Assembly (NCBI GenBank): GCA_963663215.1
Contig: OY760140.1
Location: forward strand, 1,612,001 to 1,676,000
Origin: BJGV01 sp003230615
Lineage (GTDB): Bacteria; Pseudomonadota; Gammaproteobacteria; Burkholderiales; Nitrosomonadaceae
Length of the DNA stretch: 64,000 bases
Reading direction: 5' to 3'
Made by a program: the position numbers and the translations under genes. Below, in pieces: positions 31,983 through 41,869 of the stretch. The first letter of the stretch is position 1, and each line of letters opens with the position of its first letter. The notes below the pieces were generated by a model. It saw nothing but the letters and a program-made list of their open reading frames with translations. It was not told the DNA's origin and searched no databases.

Positions 31983-32831
31983 TTATTCACGTATCGGTTT
32001 TATAGAAGCTCTAAGGCTTAGTAGTCCGCCAGCAACAATTAGTCCTATACCAAGCCATGAAGTCAATGATAGTAATTCACCCCAAATTAGGATGCCCCAA
32101 AGACTCGCAAATACAACTGTACTGTAGGCTAGCGCACCTACTACCAGTATTTTTCCAGTACGATAAGCTCGTGTCAAAGCTAGTTGCGCCAGTGTCGCGG
32201 TGATCCCAATACCAAGCAGCAAAAGGAAATTAACCGGTGTAATGGGGTGAAATGTATTGAACAACATCCAAATACTGGTGATGATAGTGCTGATTAATGT
32301 GAAATAAAATACCACTCGCCAGTCAGGCTCTCCCAAATTGCCAAGGTGCCTTATATTTAGATAAGCAATGGCTGCAAAAAAACCCGAAGCAAGGCCAATT
32401 AATCCACCGCTCCATTGGTCTTCTTGTAAGGATGGGCGTAGCAGTAAAACCACACCGGCAAATCCGAGCACCACTGCCACTGCAAGCAGCCACTGGAAAT
32501 GATCTTTCAGAATCATGGTGGTAAGCAATGTGAGAAAAAGCGGCGATGTGTAGTTGAGAGTTACAGCTGTAGCTAGTGGTAACTGAGTAATACAGTAAAA
32601 AAACATCAATACCGAACCAAGCCCTGAGAGTCCTCGCCAACAATGATTCTTCCAGTATAACGTGGAGAGGGGAAGGTGTCGGACGCTAACAATCACGCAG
32701 ATAATCAGAAAACCGATCATTGAGCGGTAGAACACCAGTTCAATGCTTGAAAAATACACCGCACTAAGTTTCACCAATACTCCCATACAAGCGAAAAGGA
32801 AGCCAGAGACAAGCATCCAAAGAGAGCGCAT
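31983..32831 (-). CDS. DMT-superfamily permease (EamA family)
   Basis: 282 residues with ten hydrophobic segments in two EamA halves: FACMGVLVKLSAVYFSS and YRSMIGFLII in the first, GLIGLASGFFAAIAYLNIRHLG in the second, with LALTRAYRTGKILVVGALAYSTVVFA at the end. It probably exports small metabolites; substrate unknown. I prefer ATG 32831; a TTG at 32882 gives 17 extra residues. No strong ribosome site at either. Confidence 0.88.
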   Translation of the reverse strand: MRSLWMLVSGFLFACMGVLVKLSAVYFSSIELVFYRSMIGFLIICVIVSVRHLPLSTLYWKNHCWRGLSGLGSVLMFFYCITQLPLATAVTLNYTSPLFLTLLTTMILKDHFQWLLAVAVVLGFAGVVLLLRPSLQEDQWSGGLIGLASGFFAAIAYLNIRHLGNLGEPDWRVVFYFTLISTIITSIWMLFNTFHPITPVNFLLLLGIGITATLAQLALTRAYRTGKILVVGALAYSTVVFASLWGILIWGELLSLTSWLGIGLIVAGGLLSLRASIKPIRE

Positions 32832-32921
32832 TAATAAATTAGGGATATAAAGGGATGTATAAAACGAAAAATAAATGTACAAGAGGCACGACTCGTCGTA
32901 CTCAAACTGAACATTCGATAT

Positions 32922-33140
32922 TTAAAACTTAAAAATATGCGGTTCAATTTTCCGCCGTAGAAATTCATGGAAGTGCATCATGCCATCTTCCATTGGGGAT
33001 TGATAAGGACCAACATAGCCTAGCCCTTGGTCAAACAAGAAATGCTTTTCTAATTCAAGTATATGGAAGTCAAGATACCAGCTAACCGGCAGTTGTACCG
33101 ACGTCTGTGTCAAGCGCGTAACGTCAACTAGATTAGACAT
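32922..33140 (-). pseudogene. Rieske aromatic-ring oxygenase remnant (N- and C-terminal ends joined)
   Basis: 72 codons. LPVSWYLDFHILELEKHFLFDQGLGYVG is the start of a Rieske-type oxygenase alpha subunit, just before the 2Fe-2S domain; SPMEDGMMHFHEFLRRKI resembles the C-terminal end of the same family. The iron-sulphur and iron-binding middle (about 300 codons) is missing with no stop, as after one in-frame deletion. A strong GGAGGTG lies 12 bases upstream of ATG, so it may still be translated. Related Betaproteobacteria often have a full-size gene here, opposite xseB (from memory). Confidence 0.6.
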
Positions 33141-33377
33141 TTTGGCGCTTTACACCTCCTTGAAGATAATAACCCGCCATATATATTTTATATGCTAAAC
33201 AGATTAAGTCGGTAAACAGTAAGGGGTTGTCCGTTTCTGAGATGTCCATAATCTACCGAAAAGGCTGAAATTTGGAAAGAGAATTTCACGTATTTAATTG
33301 ACCTAGCCTAGTCAATTGCGTTACTTTTACTTCTTTCGAAGGAATCACTCACACACCATTTACACACTAAACTTATC

Positions 33378-33632
33378 ATGACAAAATTCTCCAAACCCGT
33401 CAAATCGGCTAAACCAGAAAATTTTGAAGCGGGATTGAACGAGTTAGAAAATATTGTGGCTTCGATGGAAGCGGGACAGATGTCCCTAGAGGTTTCTCTC
33501 TTAGCACACAAGCGCGGTGCAGAATTGCTTCAATATTGCCAGGCTATACTTCAGGGCGCGCAGCAACAGGTGCGCATTCTTGAGGCCAATACGCTCAAAA
33601 ATTTCTCGCCGCCTGGTATCGATGATCGATGA
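33378..33632 (+). CDS. xseB: Exodeoxyribonuclease VII small subunit
   Basis: 84 residues. The family pattern FEAGLNELENIVASMEAGQMSLEVSL and GAELLQYCQAILQGAQQQVRIL is complete. With XseA it forms a single-strand exonuclease used in DNA repair. Its last 11 bases overlap the ispA start, the classical xseB-ispA-dxs operon. Confidence 0.95.
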   Translation: MTKFSKPVKSAKPENFEAGLNELENIVASMEAGQMSLEVSLLAHKRGAELLQYCQAILQGAQQQVRILEANTLKNFSPPGIDDR

Positions 33633-34515
33633 TTTTCAGAGCTGGGCGAGAAGCCGTCAGGCACGCATAGAAACCTCCCTAGAAACTCTTCTTCCCTCTG
33701 CAAAGTTTTCACCAGAACGTTTGCATGACGCCATGCGTTATGCCGTTCTAGGAGGTGGAAAGCGAATACGTCCACTGCTTGCCTTTGCTGCCGGAGAGCT
33801 CAGTTCGGCAGATGAAGAGCGTGTAACCATCGCTGCTGTTGCGGTAGAATTGATTCATGCATATTCGCTAGCACATGATGATCTGCCATGCATGGATGAT
33901 GATATATTGCGGCGAAGTAAACCGACTTGCCATGTAGAATATAATGAAGCTATTGCTTTGCTAGTCGGCGATAGTCTACAGAGCTTAGCCTTTCAATTAC
34001 TAGCCGAGTATCATTTGGCCGTTACTCCACAAGTGCAATTGGAAATGATAAAGCGCTTGGCGCAAGCAGCAGGCTCTCGCGGCATGGCAGGTGGACAAGC
34101 GGTCGACCTTGCTAGCGTTGGTAAAACATTAAGCCTACCAGAACTCGAGTTTATGCATATACACAAGACCGGAGCACTAATCCGCGCCGCTGTTATGATA
34201 GGTGCTTGTTGTGGTAATAGTTTGAATGATTCACAGCTGAAAAATCTTGATCATTTTGCAAAATATATTGGCCTCGCATTCCAAGTGGTAGACGATGTAC
34301 TGGATACCGAGGCTACAACGGCAACCTTGGGTAAAACTGCTGGCAAGGATGCAGAAAATAACAAACCAACTTATGTAAGTATTCTGGGGGTCAACCAAGC
34401 TCGTGAACTAGCCAAGGAGTTACGGCACGATGCATATCAGGCGCTTGAAGTTTTTGGTACAACAGCGACACGATTACGACAAGTAACTGACTTTATAATT
34501 CAGCGGGAATTTTGA
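33622..34515 (+). CDS. ispA: Farnesyl diphosphate synthase
   Basis: 297 residues from ATG 33622; a longer in-frame extension to 33517 lies inside xseB and is not real. First Asp-rich motif DDLPCMDDD and second motif DDVLD are visible, with the GKRIRPLL of the polyprenyl synthase core. It condenses isopentenyl and dimethylallyl diphosphate to farnesyl diphosphate for quinones, undecaprenol and perhaps hopanoids. Second gene of the xseB-ispA-dxs operon. Confidence 0.96.
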   Translation: MIDDFQSWARSRQARIETSLETLLPSAKFSPERLHDAMRYAVLGGGKRIRPLLAFAAGELSSADEERVTIAAVAVELIHAYSLAHDDLPCMDDDILRRSKPTCHVEYNEAIALLVGDSLQSLAFQLLAEYHLAVTPQVQLEMIKRLAQAAGSRGMAGGQAVDLASVGKTLSLPELEFMHIHKTGALIRAAVMIGACCGNSLNDSQLKNLDHFAKYIGLAFQVVDDVLDTEATTATLGKTAGKDAENNKPTYVSILGVNQARELAKELRHDAYQALEVFGTTATRLRQVTDFIIQREF

Positions 34516-34571
34516 GGCTAACGTCTCTTTCCCCTTAGTAGATGAAGGCTTCTTAATTTTTTTGGATTTAA

Positions 34572-36419
34572 ATGTATCCTCTGCTTGATACCATCAATTA
34601 CCCCTCTCAGCTACGTGAGTTGGAACGCAAGGCACTACCTCAACTTGCTAATGAGTTGCGCAAGTTTCTGGTTGAATCAGTGTCAACAACTGGCGGTCAC
34701 TTATCCTCCAATCTCGGTACAGTTGAGCTAACCATTGCTCTGCACTACGTGTTCAACACGCCGCATGATCGGCTGGTATGGGATGTCGGTCACCAAACAT
34801 ACGCTCACAAAATCCTGACCGGTCGACGCGAAGGTATGAAGAAATTACGCATGCACGGTGGTATGGCTGGGTTTCCTCGCCGCGAGGACAGCGAATATGA
34901 CACCTTCGGTACGGCACATTCCAGTACATCTATCAGTGCCGCGTTAGGCATGGCAGTGGCGTCACAATTAGAGGGTACAGATCGACGCGTAGCAGCCATA
35001 ATTGGCGATGGAGCCATGAGTGCGGGTATGGCATTTGAGGCGTTGAACAATGCTGGCGCCATGGACACCAATTTACTAGTGATCTTGAACGACAACGACA
35101 TGTCGATTTCGCCTCCAGTGGGGGCACTTAACAATTATCTTACCAGCCTCTTGACTGGAAAGGCTTATGCCACGGCACGGCGTGCTGGTGAGAAAGTGCT
35201 TGGAGTAGTCCCGTCTATACTAGAGCTGGCCAATCGTACACAGGAACATGTGAAAGGTATGCTCTCACCCAGCACTATGTTTGAAGAATTTGGTTTTAAC
35301 TACATTGGTCCAATTGATGGTCATGATCTTGACAAATTAGTGACCACACTAAAGAACATTAAAAACCTTAGCGGACCTCAGTTCCTACATATAATAACTC
35401 GCAAAGGGGAGGGTTATAAAGCCGCAGAAGACAATCCTATTCTTTATCATGGTGTATCTAAGTTTAATCCAGATGCAGGTATCGTTTCTAAAGCTCCAGG
35501 CAAACCTACCTATACGCAGATTTTTGGCGACTGGCTATGTGATATGGCAGCCCTGGATCATCGCTTGGTCGGAATCACGCCAGCCATGAGTGAGGGTTCA
35601 GGATTAGTAAGGTTTTCCCAAGAATATCCCGATCGTTACTTCGATGTCGGTATTGCCGAGCAGCATGCGATCACTTTTGCTGCGGGCTTAGCTTGCGATG
35701 GCATGAAGCCAGTAGTAGCGATCTATTCAACTTTTTTGCAACGAGCTTACGATCAGTTGATTCATGATGTCGCCATCCAGAACCTACCGGTGGTATTTGC
35801 TATTGACAGGGCGGGGCTAGTAGGAGCAGACGGCCCTACCCATGCCGGCAGTTTTGATTTGACCTATTTACGCTGCATACCCAATATCACAGTGATGACT
35901 CCTGCGGATGAAAATGAATGTCGTCAGATGCTTTACACTGCATTCCAAATGAACACACCAGCGGCGGTGCGCTATCCACGCGGTGCAGGAACTGGAGTGG
36001 TACCAATAAAGGAAATGAAGGCATTACAAATAGGGCTTGGCGAAATCTGTCGCAAAGGGGAGAAAATCGCCCTGCTGGCATTTGGAAGCATGCTCAAACC
36101 TTGTCTAGAAGCAGCCGAAGAACTGAACGCTACCGTTGCTAATATGCGCTTTGTAAAACCGTTGGATGATAATCTTGTCGTATTCTTGGCAGCGAACTAC
36201 AGTTTGCTAGTAACAGTTGAAGAAAACACCATCATGGGTGGAGCAGGTAGTGCCGTGCTGGAATCTCTCGAAAACAGGGGCATCACCACCACCCCAGTGT
36301 TACAACTAGGCTTACCGGATGTTTTCATAGATCAGGGTGACCCTACGCGGATGTTAGTGGACTGCGGACGGGATAAGGCTGGAATCGTGAAAGCTATCAA
36401 GAAAAAATTATCCGAGTAG
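34572..36419 (+). CDS. dxs: 1-deoxy-D-xylulose-5-phosphate synthase
   Basis: 615 residues, normal length. Thiamine diphosphate motif GDGAMSAGMAFEALNNAG and NDNDMSISPPVGAL are present; the C-terminal part has FDVGIAEQHAITFAAGLA and YSTFLQRAYDQLIHDVA. First step of the MEP isoprenoid pathway, from pyruvate and glyceraldehyde-3-phosphate. Lies 56 bases after ispA, so both isoprenoid genes are co-expressed. Confidence 0.97.
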   Translation: MYPLLDTINYPSQLRELERKALPQLANELRKFLVESVSTTGGHLSSNLGTVELTIALHYVFNTPHDRLVWDVGHQTYAHKILTGRREGMKKLRMHGGMAGFPRREDSEYDTFGTAHSSTSISAALGMAVASQLEGTDRRVAAIIGDGAMSAGMAFEALNNAGAMDTNLLVILNDNDMSISPPVGALNNYLTSLLTGKAYATARRAGEKVLGVVPSILELANRTQEHVKGMLSPSTMFEEFGFNYIGPIDGHDLDKLVTTLKNIKNLSGPQFLHIITRKGEGYKAAEDNPILYHGVSKFNPDAGIVSKAPGKPTYTQIFGDWLCDMAALDHRLVGITPAMSEGSGLVRFSQEYPDRYFDVGIAEQHAITFAAGLACDGMKPVVAIYSTFLQRAYDQLIHDVAIQNLPVVFAIDRAGLVGADGPTHAGSFDLTYLRCIPNITVMTPADENECRQMLYTAFQMNTPAAVRYPRGAGTGVVPIKEMKALQIGLGEICRKGEKIALLAFGSMLKPCLEAAEELNATVANMRFVKPLDDNLVVFLAANYSLLVTVEENTIMGGAGSAVLESLENRGITTTPVLQLGLPDVFIDQGDPTRMLVDCGRDKAGIVKAIKKKLSE

Positions 36420-36487
36420 TTTACTCAACCATTTTGTAGAGTTATGATCACCATCAGTTGGAACCACTCCTTCAGGAGATAGACAAC

Positions 36488-37291
36488 ATGAACAAACAAG
36501 TCGATTTCCCCGTCGATGATGTGCAAAGTACACCGGACACTAGGCATATTGCAATCGATAGGGTAGGTATTAAAGCCATCCGTCACCCGGTAAAAGTGGC
36601 TGACAAGAACGGTGGTGTACAACACACTGTTGCAGTATTCAACATGTATGTGAATCTGACACATAACTTCAAGGGTACTCACATGTCACGTTTCGTGGAA
36701 ATACTAAATAGCCAAGAACGTGAAATTTCTGTTGAATCATTCGAGAGCATTCTGCGTACCATGATAAAAAAACTGGGGACGGACTCCGGCCATATCGAGA
36801 TGACATTTCCTTATTTCATCAACAAATCTGCTCCAGTTTCCGGAGTTAAAAGCCTCATGGATTATGAAGTAACTTTCATCGGAGAAATAAAAAATGGGAA
36901 CTACGAATTCACCATGAAGGTGATTGTACCGGTAGCTAGCCTATGTCCATGTTCCAAGAAAATTGCTGACTACGGTGCACACAATCAACGCTCCCATTTA
37001 TCGATTTCCGTACGTACCAATAGCTTTGTTTGGATCGAAGATGTGGTACGAATAGCAGAAGACAAGGCATCATGCGAGCTCTATGGATTGCTTAAGCGAC
37101 CCGATGAGAAATATGTAACTGAAAAAGCTTACGACAACCCTAAGTTCGTTGAAGACTTGGTACGCGATGTGGCTATAGAATTAAACAAAGATGCACGAAT
37201 TGACGCCTACATGGTGGAATCAGAAAATTTTGAGTCCATCCATAATCATTCGGCCTATGCACTAATTGAACAAAACAAGATGACAAGCTAA
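36488..37291 (+). CDS. folE2: GTP cyclohydrolase FolE2 (type IB)
   Basis: 267 residues. The signature VASLCPCSKKIADYGAHNQRS is complete, with the catalytic/zinc Cys in LCPC. Makes dihydroneopterin triphosphate for folate; this zinc-flexible form is common where zinc is scarce or in place of FolE. Start at 36488 is set by AGGAGA (36474-36479); an upstream in-frame codon at 36458 is less likely. Follows dxs by 68 bases. Confidence 0.95.
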   Translation: MNKQVDFPVDDVQSTPDTRHIAIDRVGIKAIRHPVKVADKNGGVQHTVAVFNMYVNLTHNFKGTHMSRFVEILNSQEREISVESFESILRTMIKKLGTDSGHIEMTFPYFINKSAPVSGVKSLMDYEVTFIGEIKNGNYEFTMKVIVPVASLCPCSKKIADYGAHNQRSHLSISVRTNSFVWIEDVVRIAEDKASCELYGLLKRPDEKYVTEKAYDNPKFVEDLVRDVAIELNKDARIDAYMVESENFESIHNHSAYALIEQNKMTS

Positions 37292-37630
37292 AACTTGATA
37301 GTTATAGGGAATGGTCCAAGTATCCCCTAAGATCTCACTCTCCATAATATGGTAGATCCCTGCACAGCAACTACCACAAAGATTCCAGTTTCAAACTCGA
37401 TCCTTAGTTTTCCATCATCAATTCCTCGACATTTTCCTAAAATGTTTATTCATCAGACCGAATTTTTCCGCAATAAAATATACTGTTTTTCTGATACCGT
37501 AACTTAGTTACTCATTGAGTCTACCTTCTGCCTAATGTTAAATTTCCATTCTTTCGTTTCCATATCTCTTTAAAATAGGATGTACTAATCTCAAAAACTC
37601 AATCTATAGGAAATGAATAGACTCTTGTAT
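37292..37630. other. 339-base gap after folE2
   Basis: No gene supported; AT-rich with no clear terminator. Converges on the minus-strand nickel-permease-like gene. Confidence 0.4.
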
Positions 37631-38332
37631 TTACCAGCCCAAAAAGAGCATTCCAGTACCGCATATAGTTATAACCAAACCTCCAATTGCGTGAACATAC
37701 CTTTCTAATTTTTCTGTATCATAAAATGAATAGCCATATATACCTAATAACACCATAGTTAACATCGTTAATACAGTGCATAGCGCAAAAACGATAATTA
37801 TTACTATAACTTCCAGGTAAGATCGCTGTGTACCCGAATAGAATAATAATGGAAGTAAGGGTTCAGTTGGCCCCATTACGAAAATAGCGAACAGAACTAA
37901 TGGTGTAACTTTTACTCGGCTTTTAGGTGCAACAATGTCACCATGACAATGTTCGTAAACATATACACTTTCATCTATTACATCAAAGTGCTTATGCGGC
38001 TTATTTTTGTTTGCCTTCCACAACCCATATAATAAATAAGCAACTCCAAAACCAAATAAACACCACGCTGCAATATCTCCGCGGTGTCCTTCAAACCAAG
38101 ATAGGTTGGATAACTGCCACCCCAATACAACCCCAATTAACCCAACACCTACCGAACTAAGAATATGTCCAATACCACACGTGATAGTAATAATAATAGT
38201 TTTCGTAATCGACCATTTTTGTGACCGCGACAATACAATAAATGGTAAATAATGATCAGGACCTGTTGCCGTATGTAAACAACTAATAGCAATAGTTGAT
38301 AACATGAGTGTTATTAGTTCAGGGGTCATCAA
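37631..38332 (-). CDS. UreH-like nickel permease / urease accessory membrane protein
   Basis: 233 residues with about six hydrophobic segments. The metal-transport motif HTATGPDHYLP (His20, Asp26, His27) resembles the HX4DH of nickel/cobalt transporters, and a His-rich loop (KPHKHF, HCHGD) is cytoplasmic or periplasmic. The closest proteins I recall are from urease clusters of Bacteroidota. Probably imports nickel for urease maturation. A UreD-like gene of the same kind lies at 20811-21665; no urease subunits are in this window. Confidence 0.7.
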   Translation of the reverse strand: MMTPELITLMLSTIAISCLHTATGPDHYLPFIVLSRSQKWSITKTIIITITCGIGHILSSVGVGLIGVVLGWQLSNLSWFEGHRGDIAAWCLFGFGVAYLLYGLWKANKNKPHKHFDVIDESVYVYEHCHGDIVAPKSRVKVTPLVLFAIFVMGPTEPLLPLLFYSGTQRSYLEVIVIIIVFALCTVLTMLTMVLLGIYGYSFYDTEKLERYVHAIGGLVITICGTGMLFLGW

Positions 38333-38935
38333 GATATAGTAATACTTTACTGTTTTATATTTAATTGCTTAGCTTATTAAATGTACTAACTGATCAAGTG
38401 TGAAATTAATTATGGCTGCTTAGATAATGCTGCGTTAAATCATGCGCAAACCATATATTTGGAAGTCCACCAATCTTCAAATACAATCACTAAAAAACTG
38501 GTCATTGTATTACAAAGATTGCATGCATGATTGCCTAAAGTAAGATGAAATGTAGGTATCTAAAAGCAATATTTAAAATCGTGGAACATCTTACCTAAGG
38601 ATACATCTAGGGGTATCAAGTAAAAAACTAGCCCACTATCTGCACCACCGCTCCAAAATCGGACCGCGCAGGAAATCTCTAACTACATAAAAACGATTTT
38701 ATAACTGGAAACAAATATAAACTAACTTCGACCATCTACTATTGGTTTTTTTCAATCTTCTACACTACGTATACAAACAAACTATTTAACCCGTTGCCTA
38801 ATCGTTGCCAACTGATCTCGAGATAGTAAGTAAATTCACTTTTAGAGTTATAATATTACTTATGGCGAAACAATTAAGCCCCTCGCTTCGTCAACTCAAG
38901 TCACATTCTATATTCGCACCTACAAGAAAGGACCT
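38333..38935. other. 603-base gap upstream of RNase II-like gene
   Basis: No full-size gene. A TATAAT at 38849-38854 may be the -10 of the RNase gene, without a clear -35. A 25-codon ORF occupies 38862-38939 (separate entry). Confidence 0.45.
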
Positions 38936-38939
38936 ATGA
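38862..38939 (+). CDS. Possible 25-aa upstream ORF coupled to RNase II-like gene
   Basis: ATG GCG AAA ... to TGA at 38937-38939, whose last bases overlap the ATG of the next gene (ATGA). The peptide starts MAKQLSPSLRQL and is basic. The exact stop-start overlap suggests translational coupling, but no homologue is known and no ribosome site precedes it. It could be chance. Confidence 0.3.
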   Translation: MAKQLSPSLRQLKSHSIFAPTRKDL

Positions 38940-40792
38940 ACGTTTTTTATGAGGAGAGAGGTACTTTTAAAGTAGGTACAATTCTTTCAAACAACATGAC
39001 CTCGCTACAAGTGGAAGCACCCCATGGTAAACGCTCAAAAATTAAAATTTCTTCGGTATTACTACGATTTGATAAACCAATTTTGTCTGAATTCATGGAT
39101 TGCACGAAAAAAGTGGCGGACGAATTAGATTTAAATTTTCTTTGGGAATGTAGCGTTTGCGATGAGGAGTTTTTTAGCGATGCCTTGGCCACAGAGTATT
39201 TTGGTTACTCACCCAGTCCAGTAGAAGCTGCAGCAATTCTAATTAAACTTCATAGTGCCCCAATGTATTTTTACAAAAAAGGGAGGGGGCGTTATAAAGC
39301 CGCGCCACTTAGTGCTCTTAAGGCGGCTCTTGCGGGTCAGGAAAAGAAACGCCGCCAGGTAGAACAACAAACGCGCTATGCTCATCTTCTAGGGGCGTTT
39401 ATTCTACCAGAAGAATTCAAGCCATTGTTACCAGATCTTTTATATAAACCTGACAAGAGTACAGTTGAATGGAAGGCACTAGATGAAGCTTGTGCTTCAT
39501 CCAAGCTAAATTTACCAAATCTGTTGGAAAAATGTGGCGCCATACCCTCTTCTCACGATTACCATCTCAACCGATTCTTGCTGGAATATTTCCCGAAAGG
39601 AGTAGGTTTTGACGTACTAGATACATGTACAGAAATGAGTGATCTAGCTGACTTACCTATAGCGAAGGTAGTAGCTTTTAGTATCGACGATGCCGCCACC
39701 ACGGAAATTGATGATGCTTTTTCTGTCACTCCTCTACCTCTCGGTAGTTTCCGTATCGGTATACATATTGCCGCACCTGCTCTAGGAATTATGCCGAGAT
39801 CACCCCTGGATATTGTAGCTGCACAGCGACTTTCTACCGTCTATTTACCTGGCAATAAAATTACCATGCTTCCAGAAACTGTGATACACCACTACACGCT
39901 GGGCGAAGGACGACTTTGTCCCGCACTTTCAATGTATCTTAACGTTTCCGATGATTTCACCGTTACCACTACGCACAGTTGTATTGAACAAGTGAAAATT
40001 GCTGCTAATCTGCGATATGACACGCTTGTAGAGCATTTTAATGAATATACCTTAGAGAAAAACAGCCTTGATTGTGTCTTTGGACAAGAGTTAAAAACTC
40101 TGTGGAATTTCGCTCGTAAAATGGAAACTTCTCGCGGTAAAGCTAATGATAGTAACAACGAAAAAATTGACTATGGATTCAGTATTAAGGAAGGTAATGT
40201 CACCATTAACGAGCGACGACGTGATTCACCAATAGATAAGTTAGTGTCAGAATTAATGATCTTTGTTAACGCTGAATGGGGAAAGCAGTTAGCTAACGGC
40301 GGTGTTACTGGAATCTATCGTAACCAAAGTAGCGGAAAAGTAAGAATGAGTACTTCTCCTGCTCCACATCAGGGTCTAGGTGTCTCACAGTATGCTTGGT
40401 TCAGTTCTCCAATGCGCCGCTATGTCGACCTTATTAATCAGAGACAATTAATTGCACTAATGAGAAGTGAGACGCCACCTTATCCCAAAGGGTGTAGTAG
40501 TCTATTATCATCAATGAGAGAATTCGAGGAAACTTATGAAGCCTACAGTGAATTCCAACGCAACATGGAACGGTATTGGTGTTTGCGTTGGCTGTTACAA
40601 AAAAAAATTAGCACTACTAGTGCACAAGTAATCAAGGAAAATCTTGTAAAATTAGATCGCCTACCACTGGTAACAAGAGTGCCCTCTTTGCCAGAAATGT
40701 TTCTAGAAACCCATGTCGAATTAGAAATATTACGGGTTGATTTGTTGGATCTCTCTGTTAACGCAAGGTTCATCAAAAAACTGGAAGAATGA
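38936..40792 (+). CDS. RNase II/R-family exoribonuclease (RNB domain)
   Basis: 618 residues. The N-terminal part is not a standard cold-shock pair but reads MNVFYEERGTFKVGTIL; the RNB domain (about 230-560) has the Asp-rich active site SIDDAATTEIDDAFSV near 250-265 and the late motif SQYAWFSSPMRRYVDLINQRQL. It degrades RNA from the 3' end in the cytoplasm. AAAGGA lies about 6 bases upstream. Shorter than RNase R and RNase II of gamma-proteobacteria; the beta-proteobacterial form is typical. No C-terminal S1 domain is obvious. Confidence 0.88.
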   Translation: MNVFYEERGTFKVGTILSNNMTSLQVEAPHGKRSKIKISSVLLRFDKPILSEFMDCTKKVADELDLNFLWECSVCDEEFFSDALATEYFGYSPSPVEAAAILIKLHSAPMYFYKKGRGRYKAAPLSALKAALAGQEKKRRQVEQQTRYAHLLGAFILPEEFKPLLPDLLYKPDKSTVEWKALDEACASSKLNLPNLLEKCGAIPSSHDYHLNRFLLEYFPKGVGFDVLDTCTEMSDLADLPIAKVVAFSIDDAATTEIDDAFSVTPLPLGSFRIGIHIAAPALGIMPRSPLDIVAAQRLSTVYLPGNKITMLPETVIHHYTLGEGRLCPALSMYLNVSDDFTVTTTHSCIEQVKIAANLRYDTLVEHFNEYTLEKNSLDCVFGQELKTLWNFARKMETSRGKANDSNNEKIDYGFSIKEGNVTINERRRDSPIDKLVSELMIFVNAEWGKQLANGGVTGIYRNQSSGKVRMSTSPAPHQGLGVSQYAWFSSPMRRYVDLINQRQLIALMRSETPPYPKGCSSLLSSMREFEETYEAYSEFQRNMERYWCLRWLLQKKISTTSAQVIKENLVKLDRLPLVTRVPSLPEMFLETHVELEILRVDLLDLSVNARFIKKLEE

Positions 40793-40910
40793 AGTGGAGG
40801 CTGACACAATGTGACAAGCACACCATTGTTGCCTACAATAAGTAGGACTTAGCACATTTCCAGTTTAAATCTCCTAGAATATACTTAGTACATTGACTGC
40901 CACAGCAAAT

Positions 40911-41810
40911 ATGCCAGATTTTAATCTCGCCGCATTCCGCAGCTGGATATTTGATCCATCATCACGTTTGGATGTGGCTATATTCATATCTATTATTTTT
41001 CATGCAGTTGTGCTATTCGGTGTTACCTTCAAACTTCCAACTCCAAAGATTGAAAATGCGATTACACCACTAGAAGTAGTACTAGTAAATAGTAAATCCA
41101 TATCAAAACCATACAAAGCAGATACGCTGGCACAAGCTAATTTGGACGGTGGTGGCAATACCGACGACAACCGTCGCGCCAAGACACCTTTTCCACTATC
41201 TCCTAAGCACAAGCAATCAATTGATGTAACCAAAGCCAAACAAAAAACGAAACAGCTTGAGCAGGAAGCAAAAAAGCTAATGACCGCAGTCAATAGTAAG
41301 CAAAGTATTCATCAATCCAACTCTCGTTTGGAGAAGTCAGAACAAGCAAAGAAAATCCCGGATGCCTTCGACTTGATTCAGCGCAGCCGTGAAATCATTC
41401 GCTTAGAGGCACAGATTGCCAAAGATTATGAGGCTTATCAGAAGCGTCCAAAACGAAAGTTCATCGGCGCTCGTACGAAAGAATACCGTTTTGCACGCTA
41501 TGTCGAAGACTGGCGTGTTAAGGTGGAACGTATTGGGAACCTAAATTATCCTGAAGCTGCCAAACGAGATAGACTTTATGGACATTTACAACTCACCGTT
41601 GGCATTATGGCAGACGGTAATCTGGAATCGATTGAAATAAATCGCTCGTCAGGAAAGAAAATTCTGGATGAAGCAGCTATAAATATCGTTAAACTTGCTG
41701 GGCAAAATGGATTTGCTCCTTTCCCTCCTGATATTAGTCGAGACACCGACATCTTACACATTACACGCACCTGGGTGTTTACCCGCTCGGATGAGATGAT
41801 GAGCAAATAA
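40911..41810 (+). CDS. TonB-like energy-transducer protein
   Basis: About 300 residues. A short cytoplasmic start, one membrane anchor (VAIFISIIFHAVVLFGVTF), a long Lys/Gln-rich periplasmic linker, and a C-terminal TonB box domain (NYPEAAKRDRLYGHLQLTVGIMADGNLESIEINRSSG). Such proteins couple the inner-membrane proton gradient to outer-membrane receptors. Alternative TTG start at 40893. Precedes aroE by 59 bases in the arrangement usual for Nitrosomonadales as I recall; no exbBD here. Confidence 0.85.
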   Translation: MPDFNLAAFRSWIFDPSSRLDVAIFISIIFHAVVLFGVTFKLPTPKIENAITPLEVVLVNSKSISKPYKADTLAQANLDGGGNTDDNRRAKTPFPLSPKHKQSIDVTKAKQKTKQLEQEAKKLMTAVNSKQSIHQSNSRLEKSEQAKKIPDAFDLIQRSREIIRLEAQIAKDYEAYQKRPKRKFIGARTKEYRFARYVEDWRVKVERIGNLNYPEAAKRDRLYGHLQLTVGIMADGNLESIEINRSSGKKILDEAAINIVKLAGQNGFAPFPPDISRDTDILHITRTWVFTRSDEMMSK

Positions 41811-41869
41811 TTAAAGTAAGTTAGCGCCTTTAATTAATACTGCCATATTTAACTCTAATTATTTCACAT

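Noticed and set aside
33517..33621. Longer start of ispA inside xseB
   Set aside because: Conserved FPP synthase sequence starts at ATG 33622; the extension is the xseB shadow.
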